This document shows, one piece after another, positions 22,839-35,892 of a stretch of 64,000 bases of DNA; position 1 is the first letter of the stretch, and each line of letters opens with the position of its first letter. The stretch comes from Perognathus longimembris pacificus. Taxonomy: Eukaryota; Chordata; Mammalia; Rodentia; Heteromyidae. The DNA is taken from positions 46,679,149 through 46,743,148 of the forward strand of contig NC_063166.1 of the NCBI RefSeq assembly GCF_023159225.1. Direction: 5' to 3'. Both the position numbers and the translations under genes were made by a program. The notes below the pieces were generated by a model. It was given only the letters and a program-made list of their open reading frames with translations. It made no database searches and was not told where the DNA came from.

Positions 22839-24290
22839 GTTTTTGTTTTATTTTTCATTTAATTTTGTTGTCAAGGTGATGTACAGATGGATTACAGTTA
22901 CATATTTAAGGTAGCGAGTACATTTCTTGTCAAACTTGACACCCCTTCCTTCATTTTCTCCCAACTTTCCCCCACTTCCCCCAAATTATACACTTAATTT
23001 CCAATATATTGTCTTGTGAATATTGCTGTTGTATTTCTTTGCCCTTTGTTCTTTGTTTCATCATTTTTGTGTTCTTCTTTCCTTCCCTAATTTCGATAAA
23101 CATATATACAATGCCCAGGTCACCAAAATCAAATACAATGACAACAGGGCATAAACCATAGGGAAAAAAAATGAAAGAAAAAAAGAAATAATCCCAGGGC
23201 TGGGAATGTGGCTTAGGTAGAGTGCTTGCCTGGCATGCATGAAGCCCTGGGTTTGATTCCTCAGCACCATATAAACAGAAAAAGCCAGAAGTGGTGCAAT
23301 GGCTCAAGTGGTAGACTGCTAGCCTTGAGCAAAAAGAAGCCAGCGACAGTGCTCAGGCCCTGAGTCCAAGCCCCAGGACTGGCAAAAAACAAACAAACAA
23401 ACAAAAGAAATAACTCCACAAAATACATGAAAAATAACAACAATGAAAACCCACTTGGTTCCATATCTTCAAGTTCATTTCGCTTAGCATCATCTTATAT
23501 GATATAGCTTATATGTATATAGCTATTGAGCTATTGTGATTATCTGCTAGGATTATCCTACACATATACTAATTATTAGTAATGAGGGAAACCATGGAGC
23601 TTATGTTTCTTTGGGTCTGGCTCACTTCACTTAACATGATTTTTTCCACGCCTTTCAATTCACGTATGAATGGAGTGATGTCATTCTTTCTTATGGAAGC
23701 ATAGAATTCCACTGTGTATATATACCACAATTTTTGAACCATTCATCTACTGAGAGGCATGTAGGTTGGTTCCATATCTTAGCATGGTAAGTAATGCTGT
23801 AATGAATGTAGTTGTGCTGGTAGCTTTAGTATGGTCTTGTGTATGATCCTTTGGGTAAAGTCCCAGAAGTGGAGTTGCTGGGTCATAAGGGAGCTCTACA
23901 TTTAATCATTTTAAGAACTTCCATACTGCTTTTCAGAGTGATTGAACAAGTTTACACTCCCACCAACAGTGTAGTAGCATTCCCTTCTGGTCACATCCCC
24001 ACCGTCATCTATTGTTATATTTCTTGGTAATAGCCATTCTAACTGTTTGAGGTGAAATCTCAGTGTTGTTTTCATTTGCATTTCTTTTATGGCCAGAAAT
24101 GTTGAGCATTTCTTCATGTGTCCATTGGCAATTCTTATTTCTTCAGAGAAATTTCTCTTTGAATCTTTAGCCCACTTATTAATGGGATGGGAAAGTTGAT
24201 TCTTTGAGGATTCATTTTGGGGGATTTAATTTTTTTTAATTCTAAGTATATTTTAGATATAAGGCTTTTGTCTTCTGTGTGGCCACTGTA
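22839..24290 (-). mobile_element. 5'-truncated L1 nested in an older L1
   Basis: The left end is the T-rich complement of an A tail followed by the L1 3' terminus ('gttgtcaaggtgatgtacag'). The 3' UTR and the ORF2 C-terminal region extend rightward to 24290. Flanking 15-bp copies of the host L1 differ at one base. Its own 3' UTR is interrupted by an IDL-Geo SINE. ORF2 pieces are short and broken. Confidence 0.88.
23192..23402 (+). repeat. IDL-Geo SINE nested in nested L1
   Basis: A diverged but complete copy ('gggctgggaatgtggcttag' to 'caggactggcaaaaaac') with (CAAA)n tail. Target duplication 'aaaagaaataa' at 23181-23191 and 23403-23413. It is the youngest layer of this three-level stack. Confidence 0.9.
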
Positions 24291-24537
24291 AATTCTTAGG
24301 TATTTTTGAGGCTCTTATAACTGGAGTTGCTTTTGTGATTTCAGCCTCACTCTTCTCATTGTTGGCATTGAGAGAAGATATTGATTTTTCTAGGTTAATT
24401 TTATACCCTTCTACTTTGCAAAGTTTCAGATTAGCTCAAGTAACTTGTGAGAGCAATCTATGGGTACAAGATAATGTCATATGCAAAGAAGGAGAGTTTT
24501 ACTTCTTCTTTCCCTATTTGAATCCCCTTTAGGTTTG

Positions 24538-25240
24538 TGGACTAAAGATTTAAAGAGAGAGTTCTCTGAAGAAGAAATAAGAATGGCCAATAGACACATG
24601 AAGAAATGCTCACATCTCTGATGTAAAAGAAATGCAAATCAAAACAACACTGAGATTCCACCTCATCCCATTAAATGGCTATTACTAAATCTAATAACAA
24701 CCGATGCTGGTGGGATATGGCCAAAAACCTATTGGTGGGAATGTAAACTTGTTCAGTCACTCTGGAAAGCAGTGTGGAGGTTCCTCCTTGACTAAACATA
24801 GACCTTCTCTATGATCCAGCAACCCTACTTTTGGGCATTTACCCAAAGGATCACAAACAAGGCCATACTAAAGCACAACACAACCATATTCATTGTGGCA
24901 TTATTTACCAGAGCTAAGATATGGAACAACCTAGATGCCTGTCAGTAGATGAATGGATAAAGAAAATGTGGTATATAGACACAGTGGAATTTTATGCTTC
25001 CACCAGAAAGAATGACATCTCCCCATTTGTAAGAAAAGGGAAAGACTTAGAAAAAAACCATATTAAGTGAAGTAAGCCAGACCCAAAGAAACATAAGCTC
25101 CATGGTTTCCATCATTGGTAATAATTACTATAGGTCTAGGATAATCCTAGCAGAGGATCACAATAGCTCAATAGCTATGTACATATGACCATATAAGATG
25201 ATACTAATAAAAATGAACTTCAAGGTATGTTATTTTTCTT
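24538..25240 (+). mobile_element. L1 ORF2 C-terminal fragment
   Basis: Plus-strand L1: 'ggactaaagatttaaagaga' (codons for a [16 protein letters not shown] stretch), then the [14 protein letters not shown] region, the ORF2 C-terminal WRFL region and early 3' UTR up to 'gatgatactaataaaaatga'. It abuts the minus-strand L1 at 24537 and overlaps it in L1 coordinates, so the two are separate insertions rather than a simple inversion. Confidence 0.8.
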
Positions 25241-25329
25241 TATTTCATTGCACTTTTATGTTTTTTTCTGTATTTAATTCATGTTGTCTTTTCATATACA
25301 TATATATACATATTTTAAATGGAATGTTC

Positions 25330-25405
25330 TTTTTATAATGTAAAGAAGATGTACAGAGGGTTTATAGTCACATAAGTCAGTTAATGAGTACACATTTGAA
25401 AATTT
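25330..25405 (-). mobile_element. L1 3' terminus scrap
   Basis: 'gatgtacagagggtttatag' and 'agtcagttaatgagtacac' match the minus-strand L1 3' end found elsewhere in the window (for example 22865-22925), with drift. Confidence 0.6.
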
Positions 25406-25789
25406 ATATTTTTATAGACATAGTGGGATAAAGCTAAAATAGAATGAATGGTTTTTACCAATGCTTTAACAGCAGCTAATGATTTATACTTGTAAAATTA
25501 CCACAGAGTGTACTGGAACAAAGCAATTTTACATTATATGGTAAGAAGCTAGTGCGTACCAAAAAATGTAATTTTATTGTGATAATTGACCTTGAACTAT
25601 GTTTGTGTAGTATAAGAAAACTTCTGCATGCTGAGTTGCTCAGTTGGCAGAGGAAACACGTGTCCAAGATGGTCTTATGCGTTAATCTGACGTGTTTCTA
25701 AAAAGATATAAACAATGAGATAACAGTTTCAATAACTGTATCAAGACTGTACATCTTTCTCACTTCATTTCTCCCACCAAAAACTCAGT

Positions 25790-25978
25790 ACCTCAGACTC
25801 TCACTCAGCTTCACAGCTACCCTCTACCACTTGAGCCACACCACTAGTTCAGCATTTGCCTGGCTGATTGAAGACACAGTCTTACAGACTTAGCCTTTAC
25901 TCTTCTAGTGATCTTCAGGTCTCCACTTACCAAATAGGTAGCATTACAGACATAAGCCACCAGCCCTTAGCTAATTGT
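25790..25978 (-). repeat. B1-Geo type dimeric SINE, old
   Basis: The plus strand shows 'ctctaccacttgagccacac', a degraded linker, and the B1 complement 'tagcattacagacataagcc'. Confidence 0.65.
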
Positions 25979-26529
25979 TTCCTTTATACTTAAATAGGAA
26001 GAAGACAACATGACTCTGAAATGGAAAGAGCTTAGGAAGAAAACAACTAAAATCTCTTTTCACCAGCCTGATACAACCTTTTATGGAATACTTTGGATAA
26101 GAAGGGTCATTGATACTCAGCTAAGGAAAGAGGAAGATCTTCAGCTTCAGGCCTACACTCATCCCTCAAATTTGTAACTAGAAGTCCATTAAAAACATCA
26201 GTCCTTTTCTGGCTCAGAGTTACTGTTAAGCAAAGCCTAAAGGTGCAACCATGGGCAGGAGAATCTTACCCTTGCTTTGTGTTCAAGGATGGGCTCCATT
26301 TTAATATGGCAATGGGCTGGGTCAGTTCTGAAGGTAAAGGGGAAAGTAAGGTGATAGAGTTGGGGTTGGGGAAAGACAGCAGGGTCAGATTCCTCCACAA
26401 CTGCAAGCTTCACTGCCAGCATTAGTCTTTTCATCTCTTAGGGTCTCTAAACTTTGTTAATAACTCACTTCCTTTCTCTTTTCAAGTGAAAGGCAGGTAA
26501 GCACCTTCAGCATCTTTCCAATGGACATT

Positions 26530-26690
26530 GCCTCCCTACATCCTCATATGGACTTTGAGAAGGAATTATTATCATCCTTTGTCACAATAAAGAATGAGAG
26601 GTCCTGGTGGAGGAGGTGACAAGTGACTTTCTGATGATCATGCACAAAATCAGTGATAGCCTAAGTGACCCCAGAATGCTCACTATTTCC
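26530..26690 (+). repeat. MIR-like relic
   Basis: 'ctacatcctcatatggactt', 'attattatcatcctttgtca' and 'aagtgactttctgatgatca' follow MIR order. The surrounding 25979-27174 interval otherwise holds nothing I recognise. Confidence 0.4.
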
Positions 26691-27172
26691 AGAACACTGC
26701 CCAACTCTCATTTCTTTTCTCTAGAGAAAAGAGAGGGGCTGATTGAACCTCAAAACAGGTGCTCCTACTTGGGGGAAGAGGTAATTGCAGGGTGATAGGA
26801 AAGTGCTGGGCACCTGCTTAGAGGGAAGGATGGAGGTGTTAATTGGAGAGAACCAAAGACACAAATAAAATCCCCTTCTGTTTTCATCAACTGCCTCAGT
26901 TTTTCCTCCCACTCAGTTTAAAATTTTTAATTACCCTGCTGCTCATTCTTTTCTTATTTTCATGCATTGAAACACTATTATGGATGTGAAAAAGAGGATA
27001 AAAATCTTTGTTCCTAGTAAATATACATTTGGAAACCACCCAGCGGGGAAATAATCCTGTGAAAGCAGCTATTAGGGTAGGGCAGACTGTGGGGAACAGG
27101 TTGAAAGTGAGGTTAGCTATGTGTTCTTGGGGTTTGGCTTGAAATGTGAGAAATAGAGACTACACAGTACCC

Positions 27173-27174
<2 letters not shown>

Positions 27175-27211
<37 letters not shown>
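27175..27211. repeat. (CA)n microsatellite
   Basis: About 18 perfect CA units. Confidence 0.96.
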
Positions 27212-27590
27212 CTCAATGACAATAACATATAATAGCATAGAGAACATACTTTCAACAGAAATAAAGCCAAGTGTTATGTTGGTTTCTTCCTTACAGTTGT
27301 GTGGTCACGAAGAAGACTCACACCCCAAGAACACAGGGAAGTTGGCTCTTCCTTAATACAATGGTGCCATAAGCCTCTCTTTAATCACATGGGAATGGGA
27401 TGTCATTACTACCATGTCCAAGGATTGTTCTGATACCTGAAACAAACACCAGATACTTTAATGTAGTCCTTGATATATTAACAAATTCCCCATGTTATTT
27501 AGTGAAAGTGATTGTTTTCTCCCCAATGTTAATGAGCCACTTGAGGTCAAAGGATTTTCCTCTTTAAAATGCAAAATATACAACATAATG

Positions 27591-27591
<1 letters not shown>

Positions 27592-27624
<33 letters not shown>
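27592..27624. repeat. (GT)n microsatellite
   Basis: About 16 GT units, preceded by 'gtga'. Confidence 0.95.
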
Positions 27625-27627
<3 letters not shown>

Positions 27628-27785
27628 AATCTTCTAGCTATCAAAATATTCCATTCTAAAAGAATTTACAGAAGCACAACAGCTCAATCCTGTGATTCTT
27701 CTCAGGAGTCAAAGATCAGGATGATAATAGTTTTAGCCAAGCTAGATATAAACATTTATGAACTCCCATCACAGGAGAAGAAGCT

Positions 27786-27985
27786 GGGCATGGTGGTGCA
27801 TACCTATCATCTCAGCCACAGCAAGAAGCGTGAAACAGGAGCATATTAGTCCAGGCATGGGACTGGGGAAAAGTGGGGTCCTACTGGAGAATAGCCAGAG
27901 CAAATAGGGCTAAAGTTGTGCAGCAGCAAGAGTGCCTTCCTAGCCATTCTAATGCATGCATTCAAACCCTAGAAACATTCAAAAC
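27786..27985 (+). repeat. B1-dID type dimeric SINE
   Basis: Left half 'gctgggcatggtggtgcata' is a clear B1 head. The right half is ID-like: 'gggctaaagttgtgcagcag' followed by a B-box-like 'attcaaaccctag'. Confidence 0.75.
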
Positions 27986-28265
27986 AATAGACGTTTTGTT
28001 TTTCTAATAAAATTCACTTTAAAAGTTTTTATTTAATTTCCTATGTCTTTGCAAGCACTTATAAACTCCTCACACATATAAATATTGACTAGTAGACAGA
28101 ACAGAAGAGAAATTCTATGTAAAGTGAAGGGAGAGACGCACTTTTTCAGAAGTTGTGATGGTCACAGGCATTCAGACTACTAAGTTAAAGATTAAAAAGT
28201 GAATGTAATCACAGAACATCCCTTTATTGCAACTGTTGCTTATTAAGTAAAGCATCATAAGAAAA

Positions 28266-29138
28266 TTAAAAAAAAATTTTATTGTCAAACTGATGTACAG
28301 AGAGGTTACAGTTTCATACGTTAGGCATTGGATACATTTCTTGTACTGTTTGTTACCTCCTCCCTCATTCCCCCTCCCCCTTCCCCTTTTCCCTTTCCTC
28401 CCATGAGTTATTCCGTTGATTTACACCAAACAGTTTTGCCAGTATTGCTTTTATAGTCGTTTGTCTTTTTTACCCTGTTTCTCTCAATTTCGGTATTCCT
28501 CTTTCAGTTTTCTAGTTCTAATACCAGTATACACGGTTTCCAATGTACTCAGATAAGATACAGAAATAGTGCAGGTACACCACAGCAAGAGGATACAAGA
28601 AGATCATCAATAATAGAAGCTGCAGTTACACATAGCATGTTGAAAGTAGTTACAACAATGATATAACAATCCTTTCCATAACATGGAGCTCATTTCACTT
28701 AGCATCATCTTATGTGTTCATAAGGGTATAGTTCTTGGTCTCTTGTGATCCTCTGCTGTGACTTGCCTAAACCTGTGCTAATTACTCCCTATGAGGGAGA
28801 CCATAGAGTCGATGTTTCTTTGGGTCTGGCTCACTTCACTTAGTATAATTTTTTCCAAGTCCTTCCATTTCCTTATGAATGGGGCAATGTCATTCTTTCT
28901 GATAGAGGCATAAAATTCCATTGTGTATATGTACCACATATTCCTGATCCATTCATCTACTGAGGGGCATCTGGGTTGGTTCCAGATTCTAGCTATGATA
29001 AATTGTGCTACGATGAACATTGTTGTGCTGGTGGCTTTAGTGTGTTCTTGTTTGTGGTCTTTTGGGTAGATGCCCCAAAGTGGGGCTGCTGGGTCATAGG
29101 GGAGCTCTATGTTTAGCCTTCTGAGGAATCTCCATACC
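28266..29138 (-). mobile_element. 5'-truncated L1 with open ORF2 C-terminus
   Basis: The left end is the complement of the L1 3' terminus ('attgtcaaactgatgtacag'). The minus-strand ORF at 28778-29140 encodes the last ~118 residues of ORF2 (LPYDPAAPL, ARIWNQPRCPS, MWYIYTMEFY, ILSEVSQTQ) and ends at the natural ORF2 stop. The intact frame implies a fairly recent insertion. A possible short duplication 'aagaaaa' lies at 28259-28265 and 29139-29145. Confidence 0.9.
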
Positions 29139-29145
29139 AAGAAAA

Positions 29146-32022
29146 CTTTGTTTCCTGTAAAAAAAAATACTAACCTTAGAAAAAGGAATAACAGTTTAAA
29201 TTATTTAATCTGCATTTAGAAAAAAGTACTGAGATTTGGAAAGGAACATGAAATTGCCATACTTTCTAAGTATCTGAATAAAATAGATGAAAAGAAGGAG
29301 AAATTTTCAGTTTATCACTCTGAGTAATTTTCACCTTTTCCTGTCTTGAAAAACATACGTGAAATGTCATGTGTTGTCATGGAAACAGTAAAATAAGAGA
29401 TCTGTTTGTGGATGCTTGAAATTAGTGAGCGTTTGCCAAATATAGGCTGCTTCTATTATTGGGATAGGAAAAAAAAAGAACAGTAATAAGGTGCTCACAT
29501 CCTTCTTTGTGCATATTCTAAATCTTCCTTTCATTTGTGTTTGGTAAGTGTGTAACTTCCCAGTAATTACCTTCTATTTTCCTTCCTAAAGCTAACAGAA
29601 GGCACCTTGACCAACCTCATTTATAATGACATGGGGCTAAATTAAAATGATAGATTTTAAAGCATAAAAATCATTTAGAAACATTTAATACAAAACAAGA
29701 GCCTTTTAAAATCACATAACCATGATGAATTCAGAATACGTGAGGCAGCAGCTATAGTGTTAAGACCTTGGGATCTAAGTCAAGGCATGCCCCTCACTGT
29801 GAGTTTTAAATTACCTGTGATCCTAAAATCCTTTCTTTTTCTTGAAATGTGTGTACCTTCTCACCATACTTGGCTATTAAAAACCATTCCTATCAGGAGG
29901 CTGGAGCTGTTTCTTTACCTTTATGAGTCTCTTTAACCTACCAAATGCTGATACTCAATCTTAAATTGCACAATGCTATTCAAGCTAAAGTCACAGAGAA
30001 CTCATGCTCTAAGGAATTTGAATTTGTTTCATAGCTACTAATGTAGATTCAAGAAACTACAGATTTGGTTCAAGATCCCACAGCTAGTGAGAAGCAGGGT
30101 CAATTGTCCAACTTCTAATCTAGAACCGCAGATTACACCTCACAAATTCTAACCCACAAAGAGCAAAAATGGCCGGCCCCTTCCTCTTCTTAAGCTAACT
30201 ACAATTATTCCATCTTTGGTTTGAAGTGGGATGCTTTGTTCAAATTTAGATACCAATGTGAGTTCATAAAACTCTCCCAGGATTATAGGAATAAGCATAA
30301 TTTATAGGAATGTTTCTTGCTTCTACATATCCATATCTTCTTTTCCCTCCTATTTCCCACTCTACCAGAAAGCCTAATTTCCTTCTACTTTACAATGAAC
30401 TATGTACCCTTTATCTATCCACTAAGGTCAGTGGTGCTTTATTGTGGAGCTGAAACTCTTCTGTCAGCAATATAAAAGTCTCCTGCAGTGATTAGATACA
30501 TCACCCATATGCTTCCCCTGTTTCAAGTATATCTAATAAACAGTGTTGGAGAGGCTCTACTGAGCTAATGCCCAATGCCACAAAGTTCTGGAATCAGAAA
30601 CATTAAAATAAGGTAAATGTATTAAAAATGTATTTCTGTCTGTCAAAGAATGTCCAAATAGCTGATCGGAGGAGAGTCCATGAGAAGAACACAGAATGTG
30701 GTTGAGAATAGTCAAACGTTATGATTGTTTTAATTTATATTTAAATGCATGAACTTTTGCAGATATTATTAACATGCATTTCAAATTCCAATTAGAAAGA
30801 AAATAATGCTAGATTGGAATTGAAGACATCAAGTGAAATTTCTTTTACTAAACTTGTAACCTTATAACCCAGTGATAGATAAATAGTTCCCTATTTTCCT
30901 TCCAGACCAAAAATCTCTTCAGTTTTAGTCATTAACTCATCATTCATTCATTTATTTCACTTGACTAACATCAAGTATGTAGTATACAGTGAGCAAGCAA
31001 AGGAGGAGGCACCACTAATTTTTTACGTAATAAACATAAAATCTTATAATGTATCTTTTGGTGAACTCCAAATACCACTACTCCAATCCTGAGACTCTTT
31101 TTTTACTTGTTTATTTCCCACCATTCTGATTCTAAAGTTGAATTTCTTTCCAAGAGCATTACTCCCACCCACAACACACATCCACACACCCTGGTACCAT
31201 TGATGTTGAAAATTCATATCAGTCCTAACAGGAACTACCATTAGCAATGTCTTTTAATGCACATTATATATCACACTTTTCCACCCCCTCCCCATCCTTC
31301 CCATGTCTACATATGGCCTTGTGTTGTCATACAACACACATACCCTTTATCTCATGCTCATCCACATTTCAACCTCACTTTCTCATATCAGAACAGAAAC
31401 AACAGTCCGCTCTTGGGTTTGACTCCAGCTTGGTTAAATATAATCTTTAGAGCATCTTATTTTGTTTCTGTTTTTGTTTGTAATTGTATGGAATCACTCT
31501 GGGTTCATGATGCATGCTTGTAAGGGTCACCACACAATAGCATCCATGTATTTCAGTAAGCTTTTTCTTTTTTAACTTTTAGAAAGTAATAAATAACTCC
31601 TACATTGAATATCACCACATAATTGATTTTAATTCTTTGAAATGTGTTTTTGTATTCAGCTCAGATTTTATTTTTAAAAATATTATCTTAACCATAAAAA
31701 CAGTGTGCTAACTTTTAAAATCTCCTTAAGCAGTGCCAACATACTTTATCACAAAACAGAATAAACATTTCTAGGGAAGGATAATTCTACAGAATACATA
31801 CCAAAAGATAATCCATATGCCACCAGTCAATCCTGAAACCAGTCTCATTCTTATCCTTAGGGATATAATAAATAAATTCAAATCCAGGGATTCTCAAAGA
31901 AAGCAAACAAGTAATTCTTTAAAAGAAAAAGAAAATACAGTATATAGATGATGAGTTTTTATTTTATTCATATTATGCTTTCTTTTCTTATTGAATTTTC
32001 ATTAAAATATTATGACTACAAG
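29146..32022. other. Mostly unique sequence with MIR/L2 traces
   Basis: 30060-30135 ('agatcccacagctagtgaga', 'agcagggtcaattgtc') resembles MIR, and 30920-31010 ('tcattcattcatttatttca') resembles the complement of an ancient MIR/L2 3' end. No gene is supported; ORFs near 31044-31523 overlap on both strands. Confidence 0.45.
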
Positions 32023-32034
32023 AATGAAATATTT

Positions 32035-32248
32035 GGGCTGGGAATATGGCCTAGTGGCAAGAGTGCTTGTCTCGTATACATGAAGCCCTGGGTTCAATTC
32101 CCCAGAACCACATATACAGAAAATGGCCAGAAGTGGCGCTGTGGTCCAAGTGGCAGAGTGCTAGCCTTGAGCAAAAAGAAACCAGGGACAGTGCTCAGAC
32201 CCTGAGTCCAAGCCCCAGGAATAGCCAAAAGAAAAAAAAAATAATAAT
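32035..32248 (+). repeat. IDL-Geo SINE with target duplication
   Basis: A complete copy with an A-rich, (AAT)n tail. 'aatgaaatattt' flanks it at 32023-32034 and 32249-32260. Confidence 0.93.
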
Positions 32249-32260
32249 AATGAAATATTT

Positions 32261-34204
32261 TTGTACTGTAGGACATATTTTAGTCTATTTAAACCTATGG
32301 CTCCTTCTTTCAGAACGAAGCTTTTTAAAACACAAAATAAAATACATTAGATGAATCAGAATAATTGTTTCATTGGAATAGAGTTATCAAATCCTAAAGA
32401 AACCAATATCTGAAGTGGTTATATAATACTGATGCATAAAATAAGATATAATAGATAATAATCTGATTGTTATCTATTAGATAGCAATTCTAAGAAGCAT
32501 TTCTAGTAGATGACAATTCCAAATACAGTTGAGCATAAATAATATGAGAAAGCATCCTTAACAACCATAATAAAGTACAGAAACATCTGTCATTTGTATA
32601 AATGAAAATTCCAGATACTGTTCTTACTACTATGTTGCCTGTTTGCATAATTAGAGCAAAGGACAAATTTCTGTAAAAAAAAATTTAATGAAAATAAATG
32701 TTTTTCCCATCGAACATCACAAATTACTTCCATTCTATCTCATATAGGAATCCCTTTGCCCTGTAGTTTCATCAAAAACAATTCTGAATATTTAGAATCA
32801 GATGTTACTTATTCATGTAAGCTTTCCTGATGGCATGCTAATCACAACAAGAGACTTAGAGAAGCAAGATAAAGCAGCTTATTGCCCAGTAAAGCAATAA
32901 AATTTCAGAAATTACTAAAATGAAACATTAGAGACATTATAACAAAAAACAATCTTCAGTACAGATAGCTGCAGGAAGGTCACAAATACTGAGTTTCCAG
33001 GCAGAGTTCAGGCAGATTTATGGTTGATGGATATGAAAGAATTAACCAGCCCCCCAAAATAACCCTTTACAACCAAAAATATTGGATATAAAACAGTTTT
33101 GAAAGGTTTATTTAACATGACTTGAAATATAATGTAAGAACCCTTGCAAAAGTTACATTGTACTCACTGACTATGGAGATGCCCAAATATAGCCAATTTT
33201 ATTATAAAATCTCATTGATTCCAAAGAACTACTGAAGCATCTGCATATTCATTGGAATACATGCATACTGTATGCTTGATGAGTGAATGAATGAGTGAAT
33301 GATACAATTTAGTAGGATATATTTGACCCCTGTTGTGGCCCTGACAGTATATCCCATAGTAGCCCTCAAAATGTATTTTTCAGTGGGAACATACCCCAAA
33401 ACTTCTCAAGAGAACCACCGGGTGGCAGATATTCAAGCCAAGAACAGAGACTAACCATGAGCAAAACTCAGATGATAAAATGCATAATGCTTTTGTTTCT
33501 TGATTCTTGCTGTCTGAGTTTATTAAAATCAAACTGATTTTGTTAGGCAATAGACTAGGTGATATTTTTGGCTCTGTTGTCCTAGAAAAATAACTGTTTG
33601 TTGACTTGGTTTATGAAATTGAATTTGAAAAGTCAGTAACAAATATTCCTCTCAGAAAAGAATAATCATAATCAAAAGAAAAATTTCCAGGCTAAGTCAG
33701 CTTTCTAGAAATTTTTTTTATCCTATATTCTTCAAAATTAGTAAGGAAAATATTCCAATCATGCAAACCATTAAATTATTATGTATTACCCACCCCCCAA
33801 ATATATGTAGGGTAATTCACAGAGCAAGATGATGGCTTTCTATTTCTGTTACTTGAAAAGTAAGTCTCAAATAACTTAAAACAAGTTCCACAGGCATTAA
33901 GAGCAGAAAGCCAGCATCCCCAATTAACCTATATGAGTAACCCACAAGCTCTCTGTATCCTTGACTGCATTTAATGTTGGGTGTGACACTGTAAATAGGA
34001 CATAGCAGGAAGAAGGGGCCACCCAAAGGATATTATCCAGAATAGAAAGCAGGTCAGTAAAAGGGACAGCTAGGGTGAGTAGAGGTGCTCAATCAAGAGA
34101 TATGGCACAGGCATCACAGAAGGGCTCACATGAAGACATCAAATGGGCTATATTGCTTAGAATTAGGACCAGTGAGTTAAAGAGAAAAGGAACTAAGCTT
34201 TCTT
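32261..34204. other. Unassigned intergenic sequence
   Basis: About 1.9 kb, AT-rich. No supported repeat or gene; a short 'gagtgaatgaatgagtgaat' tract lies near 33282. Confidence 0.45.
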
Positions 34205-34324
34205 CTATTTCTTTACATTTTGAGACAAGGTTTCATTTTATAGTCCAAGCTGCTCTAAAACTCACAACCCTTCTCTATCAGCCTCCATAGTTCTGGGATT
34301 ATAAGTGTATACTATAATGCCTGA
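34205..34324 (-). repeat. B1 SINE monomer
   Basis: The plus strand shows the B1 complement: 'tttgagacaaggtttcattt', 'tagtccaagctgctctaaaa', 'gcctccatagttctgggatt'. No right monomer is attached. Confidence 0.8.
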
Positions 34325-34595
34325 TTAAGAATTCAGCTTTCTAATAGGAAGAAAAGTTACCACAGTTGGAGCAGCTCACCTAGAGAAACTCTGATATTGT
34401 CTTGTGAGTGGACTTTCTTCCAGCAGAAATTCAAGTACAATTACTTACTCCCTATATTCCTTCTGTGACTCTTAGAGTTGAGTGTGGAGCCCACTCAGTC
34501 TTCTGAGAGCTCTTACTGAAGGGACTAAGGAAGAATCTATCAGTAACATGAGGAAGATGGTTGTCCATATTAGCAGGTAAAAGTAGTGTTGCTTA

Positions 34596-34800
34596 ACAGG
34601 GCACCTGTGGCTCATGACTGTAGTCCTAGCTACTCTGAGTCTGAGATCTGAGGGGCATGGTTCAAAGCCAACCCAGGCATGGAAAGTCCATGAGAATTTT
34701 ATCTCCAATTAACCAGCAGAAAGCTGACTCAAAGTGATACAATGCTAGCTTTGAGCAAAAGAGTTCAGGCGCCATGACCAACCAGAAACAAACAAAAATT
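34596..34800 (+). repeat. B1-Geo type dimeric SINE
   Basis: Head 'cacctgtggctcatgactgt', 'tctgagatctgaggggcatg', linker 'tatctccaattaaccagcag', then Geo 'acaatgctagctttgagcaa'. One of the clearer copies of this architecture. Confidence 0.8.
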
Positions 34801-35892
34801 AATAGTAATATCTCTTAAGTTGCCACACAGAAGCAGAGCCATTTTTGCAAGGGTAGGGACCTGGATTTCTTCTGCAGGTTTCTTAGTTCTTGTTTTCAGA
34901 GTGCAACTGGCCTGTTGGGCACAAGCATCAAGCACTCAGAAGTTATCACTCCTGGCCTTGCTATAAGGAAACTCTAAGAAAACTAAAAGGATCAATGACT
35001 TTTCTCCACTAATTGGAGAGCTGAGATTTCCCTCACATCAGGAGAAATGCTAAGCCTAGGAAATCATAGACAAAATTCGCATAAACTGACTAGAATTCAA
35101 TTATACATTTGTTAGGGCTTCAGTGTCAGAAGAACTCATACTTTCACAGTTTTTACCTCTAGAAACTTTTCCAGCTCTCTAATGAAGAAATTGTAACAGA
35201 ACCTCATCTTTCCTGGAGAAAGACTATTTACCATGTGGCAGGCCCCTGTGCTCCTCCTTATTCCTGTGGCAGTGCATGGGATAGCTATATAAATGGAGAA
35301 AGACTTGCTAAGGCCAGGGAGACACAAGACCAGAAAGACTGAGAATTAGTCATAACGTTATTGAGTTTTCTTTCTCATACACGCATCACAGGAAATGGAA
35401 ATAAACAGAACACTTCCTCCAAAAGTTGAGAGAAGGCAAGGATATTCTCGTTCATCCCCTCTATTAATGTCATACCAGTATTCTTATCTAGTACAAAAGG
35501 ACCAGAAAACAACAAAGAAGATAGGTTGGAAAATAATAAACAAAATAATCTATAAGAACCAGTGGCGTTCACCATCACTGTAACATGTGAGTTTCAACTC
35601 ACATACTAACCCTGACCAATGTGTGCAAAAATTTCAGTGCCAAGCTCTGAGTTCAGTGTATGGCTATTGTCAGTGTCTCCCAGGGCTAAGAACAAGAGGT
35701 GATAGTAGAACTATTCCTGCCTAAGCATGATGCTCTGCCAGAAACTGCCTTGACCATTGGTCTTACTTTAATAGTTCAAAATGAGAGATCACTATTGGGT
35801 AGGAAACTCTCCAGAGACTGTTTTTAAAACCCTAAGCTCTTCTGATAAACATCAAATGAAACAACATTTCAGAGGGGAAAAACACATTTGCT
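34801..35892. other. Unassigned intergenic sequence
   Basis: No supported gene or named repeat. Short ORFs at 35136-35583 overlap on both strands. Confidence 0.45.

Larger units (their letters stand above)
21498..24537 (-). mobile_element. Older L1 fragment split by a younger L1
   Basis: Minus-strand L1 ORF2 from 21498 to 22838, resuming at 24306-24537. It covers the region after the reverse transcriptase and part of that domain. Its 3' end is missing on the left. The break is filled by another L1 (22839-24290), flanked by 'aattc(c/t)taggtattt' at 22824-22838 and 24291-24305. Reading frames are broken throughout. Confidence 0.85.

Noticed and set aside
24530..24545. Second twin-priming inversion at the minus/plus L1 junction
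   Set aside because: The two pieces cover overlapping parts of L1, so they are separate insertions, not one inverted element.
28778..29140. 120-codon ORF as a possible host gene
   Set aside because: It is the C-terminus of L1 ORF2, and the same sequence recurs at 38009, 45132 and 60907.
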